Shown piece after piece: positions 60,640 to 64,000 of a DNA stretch of 64,000 bases; within the stretch, counting starts at the first letter, position 1; every line of letters starts with the position of its first letter. Origin of the DNA: Nanobdellota archaeon. Lineage in GTDB: Archaea; Aenigmatarchaeota; Aenigmatarchaeia; QMZP01. Location: assembly GCA_018816245.1 (NCBI GenBank), contig JAHIVW010000003.1, positions 124,001-188,000 of the forward strand, read 5' to 3'. The translations under genes and the position numbers were made by a program. The notes beneath the pieces are model-generated. The model made no database searches. It was given only the letters and a program-made list of their open reading frames with translations, and was not told the DNA's origin.

Positions 60640-60712
60640 GCCTCCGTAGCTCAGTTGGTAGAGCGGTTGCCTCGTAAGCAACAGGTCCCGCGTTCGATCC
60701 GCGGCGGGGGCT
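60640..60712 (+). tRNA. tRNA-Thr (CGT)
   Basis: 73 nt including the discriminator T. Acceptor GCCTCCG/CGGGGGC, D-arm GCTC...GAGC, anticodon stem GTTGC/GCAAC enclosing CTCGTAA (anticodon CGT), T-arm CCGCG TTCGATC CGCGG. CCA is not encoded. TTTATAAAAG about 28 bp upstream is a perfect archaeal TATA box, overlapping the end of the presenilin-type gene. The sequence downstream is a likely accessory segment. Confidence 0.95.
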
Positions 60713-60800
60713 TGCGTATAAAGGACAGTACCCTAACCAAGAATCGGAACATGATTGTTGAAAACTACCATGAACAAGAGACAGCGTCTGGAATATTATC

Positions 60801-61130
60801 TCAAGTTTTTGAACACGTTTTCTCGTGGTCAGTGGTCTGTTTCTTTGTATCGAAATCGCTCTTGCAGAAACTACATCTCCAGATTTTATCGTTCGTTCTC
60901 CCTTCTAATTCTTGATCGCAGTTTGGGCAGTTGGTTTTGAAATGCACACCTTCGGTTATGTCAATATTAATTTTGAAATCATTCTCACAGAAGGGACAAG
61001 TCAAATCAATCTCTCGATTGTTTCCCTCTCCTTTTAACTCCACATTCTTTTTTAACGTCAATCCTATCTCGCCTTCATCACTATGAGGAACCGTACCAGC
61101 CTGTTCATTTGTCCAATATTTAAATTTCAT
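60801..61130 (-). CDS. Zinc-ribbon protein of unknown function
   Basis: 109 residues with four paired knuckles: CPFCENDF, CPNCDQEL, CSFCKSDF and a final HEKTC. The arrangement suggests two zinc sites, the last resembling a C2HC finger. The first 50 residues are polar with no signal. AT-rich, unlike the core genes nearby. It lies 88 bp after tRNA-Thr in the opposite direction. It may bind nucleic acid; no family is recognised. Confidence 0.65.
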   Translation of the reverse strand: MKFKYWTNEQAGTVPHSDEGEIGLTLKKNVELKGEGNNREIDLTCPFCENDFKINIDITEGVHFKTNCPNCDQELEGRTNDKIWRCSFCKSDFDTKKQTTDHEKTCSKT

Positions 61131-61204
61131 TCGATAGAATTCTAATAAGACTCCTCGTGAGGGGAGAGTCCCTTATCAATGAATCTCCCTAAGAGTTGTA
61201 CCGT

Positions 61205-61474
61205 ATGAAAACAGTGAAGCTTGAAGTATTTGGTCCTGAACCACCATGTGTGAGATGCCAAGCCGTGAAGAAAAATGCAGAGGAAGCAACAAAGAAGCTG
61301 AAGCAAAAAGGAATTGATGTCATACTTTCAAAGCAGAAGATAAACTCACGGCAGACGGTGAGCAAGTATGGAGTTCTCGTTTCCCCCGCTCTTGCAATCA
61401 ATGACGTGATCAGGTTCATGGGGAGGATACCTTCTCCAGACGAAATAGAGAAAGAAATATTGAAGACGATCTAG
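61205..61474 (+). CDS. Thioredoxin-like redox protein (CxxC)
   Basis: From the ATG at 61205 (MKTVKLEVFG) the protein has 89 residues with the active-site-like PPCVRCQAVKKN, a thioredoxin-fold strand/helix pattern and a cis-proline-like SPALAIND near residue 62. It resembles the small redox-active disulfide proteins encoded beside ArsP-type permeases. The permease starts directly after its stop codon, so they form an operon. It probably handles a thiol-bound substrate or keeps the permease cysteines reduced. Confidence 0.85.
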   Translation: MKTVKLEVFGPEPPCVRCQAVKKNAEEATKKLKQKGIDVILSKQKINSRQTVSKYGVLVSPALAINDVIRFMGRIPSPDEIEKEILKTI

Positions 61475-62509
61475 ATGGAATTTAATAGAATAATCAGGAC
61501 TATTATATTAGTAATTTTCATAGGTGTTATTTTTTATCTGCTTATAGATAGTAGGATTCGGGCCTATTCATTAGCACCGACATTAACCCAAGCAGATATG
61601 AGCGGGTTGGTATGGTACGAGATTCCTGTTCATTACATGTGGGATTACGCGTTGCATGGATGGATATGCTTGCTATTTGCTTTTGTTTTGGCTGGGTTAT
61701 TCTACGAGTTTGTTCCCAAGGAATTCCTTACAAAATATATGAGTAGCAAGAAAGCTTCTGGTTATCTGATAGGGATAATCATGGCACCGTTCTTTACAGT
61801 ATGTTCTTGCACAATGGTTCCAATATTCGGGAGTATAATGTATGCCGGAGCAGGTATAGGACCTGCTATAACATTTCTTCTGATGGCTCCTGCTGCGAAT
61901 ATTCTTTCGGTGGTCGTGACAGGGGAAATGATAGGTTGGGATATCGCTATTATTAGGATATTGGTATCAATAGTGACTGCTTTAGTTGCCGGGATTTTCA
62001 TTTCCAGAACATCATGGGGAAAGTCTATTGAGAAAAAGTTCAGCTCTGAATCATCAAAAAATATAAAGGGAAAGGTGGAGTTGGTCAAACCACAAATAGA
62101 CGAAAGATTGTGGTCTTCCATAAAATTTAGTGGTTTTCTTGCGAAGAAAATACTTCCTTATTTTATACTGGGCCTTATTGCAGTGAGCTACGTTCAGGCA
62201 TATCTTCCTGAGGACGTTGTTGCAGTTTACCTCACGGGAATAACAGGCATTCTTTTGGCATCTGTCATTGGAGGTCCATTATATACACCAACACTTGTTG
62301 AAATTGCTCTCGGGAAGGTTTTACTAACATTGGGAATGTCAAAGGCGGCTCTTCTTTCGTGGCTTATGGGACAGCCATATGACATACCAAACATGGTAGC
62401 TGTTTCAAGAATTGTGAAATGGAAAGTTGTAATAAACTATGCAATCATAGCCTTGTTTTCCAGTATATTCTTCGGCATGTTGTATGGAATATTTCTGGGA
62501 ATTATTTAA
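61475..62509 (+). CDS. ArsP/SO_0444-type permease (COG0701)
   Basis: Integral membrane protein of 344 residues with about eight helices in two repeats. The signature PFFTVCSCTMVPIFGSIMYAG with IGPAITFLLMAPAAN marks the PF03773 permease family, whose characterised members export organoarsenicals or related metal(loid)s; the vicinal CSC cysteines are probably functional. A cytoplasmic loop (about 185-215) separates the halves; GGPLYTPTLVEIALGK is the second-half counterpart. AT-rich composition and the position after tRNA-Thr suggest horizontal transfer. The next 129 bp hold no gene. Confidence 0.86.
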   Translation: MEFNRIIRTIILVIFIGVIFYLLIDSRIRAYSLAPTLTQADMSGLVWYEIPVHYMWDYALHGWICLLFAFVLAGLFYEFVPKEFLTKYMSSKKASGYLIGIIMAPFFTVCSCTMVPIFGSIMYAGAGIGPAITFLLMAPAANILSVVVTGEMIGWDIAIIRILVSIVTALVAGIFISRTSWGKSIEKKFSSESSKNIKGKVELVKPQIDERLWSSIKFSGFLAKKILPYFILGLIAVSYVQAYLPEDVVAVYLTGITGILLASVIGGPLYTPTLVEIALGKVLLTLGMSKAALLSWLMGQPYDIPNMVAVSRIVKWKVVINYAIIALFSSIFFGMLYGIFLGII

Positions 62510-62641
62510 GATGAGAGATAAGGAACCTTTCCCGTAGGAAACATAATCTAACAAAATCGTTTTTACGCCGTGTCGAGCCTAGAACCGAAATGCTAAACGG
62601 GAACGCTATACAAGAGAATAGAAATAATTCGAACAATTAGT

Positions 62642-62833
62642 CTACTTGACCCACAAACAATATCGTCCAGGCGCCTTAATTTCTAGAAGTTTCGCAATCT
62701 CTGATTCGTTCGGATCAACAACAATAATAACACCCTTCCAGCTCCGGGAAAAGTTCGCCTGGTTACAGAGCGGACACATGTCCCCTTTCACGAACACCTT
62801 GCAGGACCGGCACACTTTGTCTCGAGAACTCAT
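62642..62833 (-). CDS. spt4: Transcription elongation factor Spt4 / RNA polymerase subunit E''
   Basis: Zinc protein of 63 residues that pairs with Spt5 to aid processive elongation. KVCRSCKVFV and CPLCNQANF supply the zinc site, and VVDPNESEIAKLLEIKAPGRY is the conserved Spt4 C-terminus. The ATG at 62833 (MSSRDK) follows the rpoE' stop by one base; a GTG three codons earlier would overlap that stop. The rpoE'-spt4 order is conserved in archaea. Confidence 0.94.
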   Translation of the reverse strand: MSSRDKVCRSCKVFVKGDMCPLCNQANFSRSWKGVIIVVDPNESEIAKLLEIKAPGRYCLWVK

Positions 62834-62834
62834 G

Positions 62835-63434
62835 CTAATCACTCAACTTCTTGGGCGCTTGCTGCCCTTTCCCGCCTTTCCGGCGCACATGCTTTTCTTG
62901 GGATTCTTTCTCTTTCTGCGGCCAGCCTTCAACACCAAGGCCTGGCTGCCGCATGGTCAACCCAATCTTGTACTCTTTGCCAAGCGACACAGCAACAATC
63001 CGCGCCTTCGCCGTATCACCCTCTTTCAGCACGCGGCTCGATTCGCGACCAGTGAAGATCGCGTTCTTCTGGTCATAGGAAACAAAATCATTCATGATCT
63101 GGCTCACGTGGACCATGCCATCAAGCGCCCCGATCCGGACGAACACCCCGAACTCCGTGACGTCGATCACCGGCCCCTTCACGAGCTCGTGCAGCTCAGG
63201 AAGGTAGATCAACACCTTGAACTGGACAGGATAGTTGATCGATCCGTCTCCGGGGAAGATCCTGCCTTCACCAATGGAGATGATCTCGGTCACCGCGAGG
63301 ATGACCCCGACCTTCCGGTCAATGATGCCCTCGAATGCGTCCTCAAGGCTAACTTTGATGGCCTCGTCTTGAGCAAGGCGGAACTTCACCGGGGGAACCC
63401 GGACTTTGTCTTCAACGGTCAGGATCTTGTACAT
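62835..63434 (-). CDS. rpoE1: RNA polymerase subunit E' (Rpo7)
   Basis: Stalk subunit, partner of RpoF, that binds nascent RNA. The 199 residues start MYKILTVEDKVRVPP and contain the tip domain and the S1 domain (GPVIDVTEFGVFVRIGALDGMVHVSQI). The last 25 residues are a Lys-rich tail. TTTTTAAAC near 63500 is the likely promoter, with a leader of about 45 nt. It is followed by spt4. Confidence 0.95.
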   Translation of the reverse strand: MYKILTVEDKVRVPPVKFRLAQDEAIKVSLEDAFEGIIDRKVGVILAVTEIISIGEGRIFPGDGSINYPVQFKVLIYLPELHELVKGPVIDVTEFGVFVRIGALDGMVHVSQIMNDFVSYDQKNAIFTGRESSRVLKEGDTAKARIVAVSLGKEYKIGLTMRQPGLGVEGWPQKEKESQEKHVRRKGGKGQQAPKKLSD

Positions 63435-63511
63435 ATTCTCTCCAGAGTGGACCTCTCCAGGAAATGCTGGAAATAGAGTCTTTTTTTCTATGCGGGCGAT
63501 GTTTAAAAAGG

Positions 63512-64000
63512 TTACTTCTGGAGGAGGTAGTCCCCCAGGACCATGGCGTCGATCCCGGTCATGAAGAAGGTCCTGAGGGCGTCCTTGGGAGAGCAGGCCA
63601 TGGCCTCACCCTTGATGTTCAGGCTCGTGTTCAAGACAACAGGGACTGAGCTCTCATTTTCAAAGGCCTTGATAACCTTCCAGTAACGCGGATTCACGTC
63701 TTTTTCAACAGTCTGGGGCCGGCAGGAGTTGTCTGTGTGGACAACCGCGGGGATCTCCTTTTCCTTCCCCGGCTTCATCTGGAAGGACAGAATCATGTAC
63801 GGGCTCGGGTATGCCCCCTCGAGGTACTCGTCCGCTGCCTCAGCAAGCATGCTCGGGCAGAACGGCCGGTAGGGCTCACGAAACTTGACATTCAGATTAA
63901 TCTTGTCCTTGTTTTCTGGTTTCCCGGGATTCATGAGAATAGACCGGTTGCCAAGTGCACGCGGTCCCATTTCCATGCGTCCCTGGAACCAGCCGACAAT
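63512..64000 (-). CDS. Carbamoyltransferase (NodU/CmcH/TobZ family), C-terminal part
   Basis: The frame is open to the window edge and reads, from the edge inward, IVGWFQGRMEMGPRALGNRSIL, then NLNVKFREPYRPFCPSML, SSVPVVLNTSLNIKGE and the end GDYLLQK. These are the motifs of the C-terminal domain of carbamoyltransferases that use carbamoyl phosphate, often to modify sugars or secondary metabolites. About 163 residues are visible. The product is unknown. The carbamate kinase at 17155-18087 could share the carbamoyl phosphate pool. Confidence 0.9.
   Translation of the reverse strand: MVGWFQGRMEMGPRALGNRSILMNPGKPENKDKINLNVKFREPYRPFCPSMLAEAADEYLEGAYPSPYMILSFQMKPGKEKEIPAVVHTDNSCRPQTVEKDVNPRYWKVIKAFENESSVPVVLNTSLNIKGEAMACSPKDALRTFFMTGIDAMVLGDYLLQK

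Noticed and set aside
60755-60940. Plus-strand 61-residue ORF (MNKRQRLEYYLKF) after tRNA-Thr
   Set aside because: It is largely antisense to the zinc-ribbon gene at 60801-61130, whose cysteine pattern is more convincing. It might be a remnant of another gene, but nothing identifies it.
62510-62638. A gene or attachment repeat between the permease and spt4
   Set aside because: The 129 bp contain no ORF of note and no visible copy of the tRNA-Thr 3' end.
1-64000. CRISPR arrays, insertion sequences or rRNA genes
   Set aside because: No regularly spaced repeats, transposase motifs or rRNA sequence were seen anywhere in the window.

Overview
This window is archaeal chromosomal DNA. The evidence is RNA polymerase subunits A', A'', B', B'', H, N, E' and E''/Spt4, ribosomal proteins of archaeal/eukaryotic type (eL32, eS24, eS31), aIF2-gamma, aIF1A, GatD/GatE, topoisomerase VI, Orc1/Cdc6, a type II GAPDH, an MC1 chromatin protein and TATA boxes (TTTAAA or TTTATAAA) placed about 25 nt before start codons. 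The split rpoB, the scattered ribosomal operons, the many small membrane and Cys-rich proteins and the class III pilin-like locus suggest a DPANN-type lineage (for example Woesearchaeota-like) or another euryarchaeal group. That placement is inference; the archaeal call is firm.

Layout. 1-3.9 kb: a broken S10-type operon on the minus strand (uL4, an FMN-barrel protein, uL23, uL2) diverging from uS13-uS4-uS11. 4-8.4 kb: GAPDH-TIM, topoisomerase I and a small membrane protein. 8.4-14.5 kb: uL3, an NFACT (Rqc2-like) protein, then gatD-gatE. 14.6-23.5 kb: small proteins, secreted repeat proteins, carbamate kinase, eS24 with a histone-fold protein, and a site-2 protease. 23.4-36.3 kb: a short Rad50-like ATPase, MC1, a type IV pilus-like locus (ATPase plus four or five pilin-like or anchored proteins), a HerA-like ATPase, a nuclease-like protein and a DRG GTPase. 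36.3-40.5 kb: an RHS remnant, KsgA/Dim1, Top6B-Top6A, rpoN and tRNA-Leu. 40.5-49.6 kb: eL32-uL6, the rpoH-B''-B'-A'-A'' operon, an AbrB-ACT regulator and tRNA-Lys. 49.6-59.6 kb: aIF2-gamma, an aldehyde dehydrogenase, nickel superoxide dismutase with its maturation protease, Orc1/Cdc6, a P2-type cation ATPase, a secreted repeat protein, aIF1A, a Dim2/Pno1-like KH protein and eS31. 59.7-64 kb: a presenilin-type protease, tRNA-Thr, an AT-rich accessory segment (zinc protein, thioredoxin-like protein, ArsP-type permease), rpoE2-rpoE1 and a partial carbamoyltransferase.

Most genes serve information processing: transcription, translation, tRNA-Gln amidation, rRNA modification, chromatin and topology. 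Glycolytic enzymes, carbamate kinase and the aldehyde dehydrogenase hint at a small fermentative metabolism. The Ni-SOD with its protease indicates exposure to superoxide.

The most notable undescribed signal is a 15-bp palindrome, TATAACAnTGTTATA, found intact or nearly so at five intergenic places. Each lies 20-38 bp upstream of a TATA-like box, and four lie 1-10 bp after a stop codon. It looks like the binding site of an unknown regulator or boundary factor controlling ribosomal-protein, topoisomerase and surface-protein transcription units.
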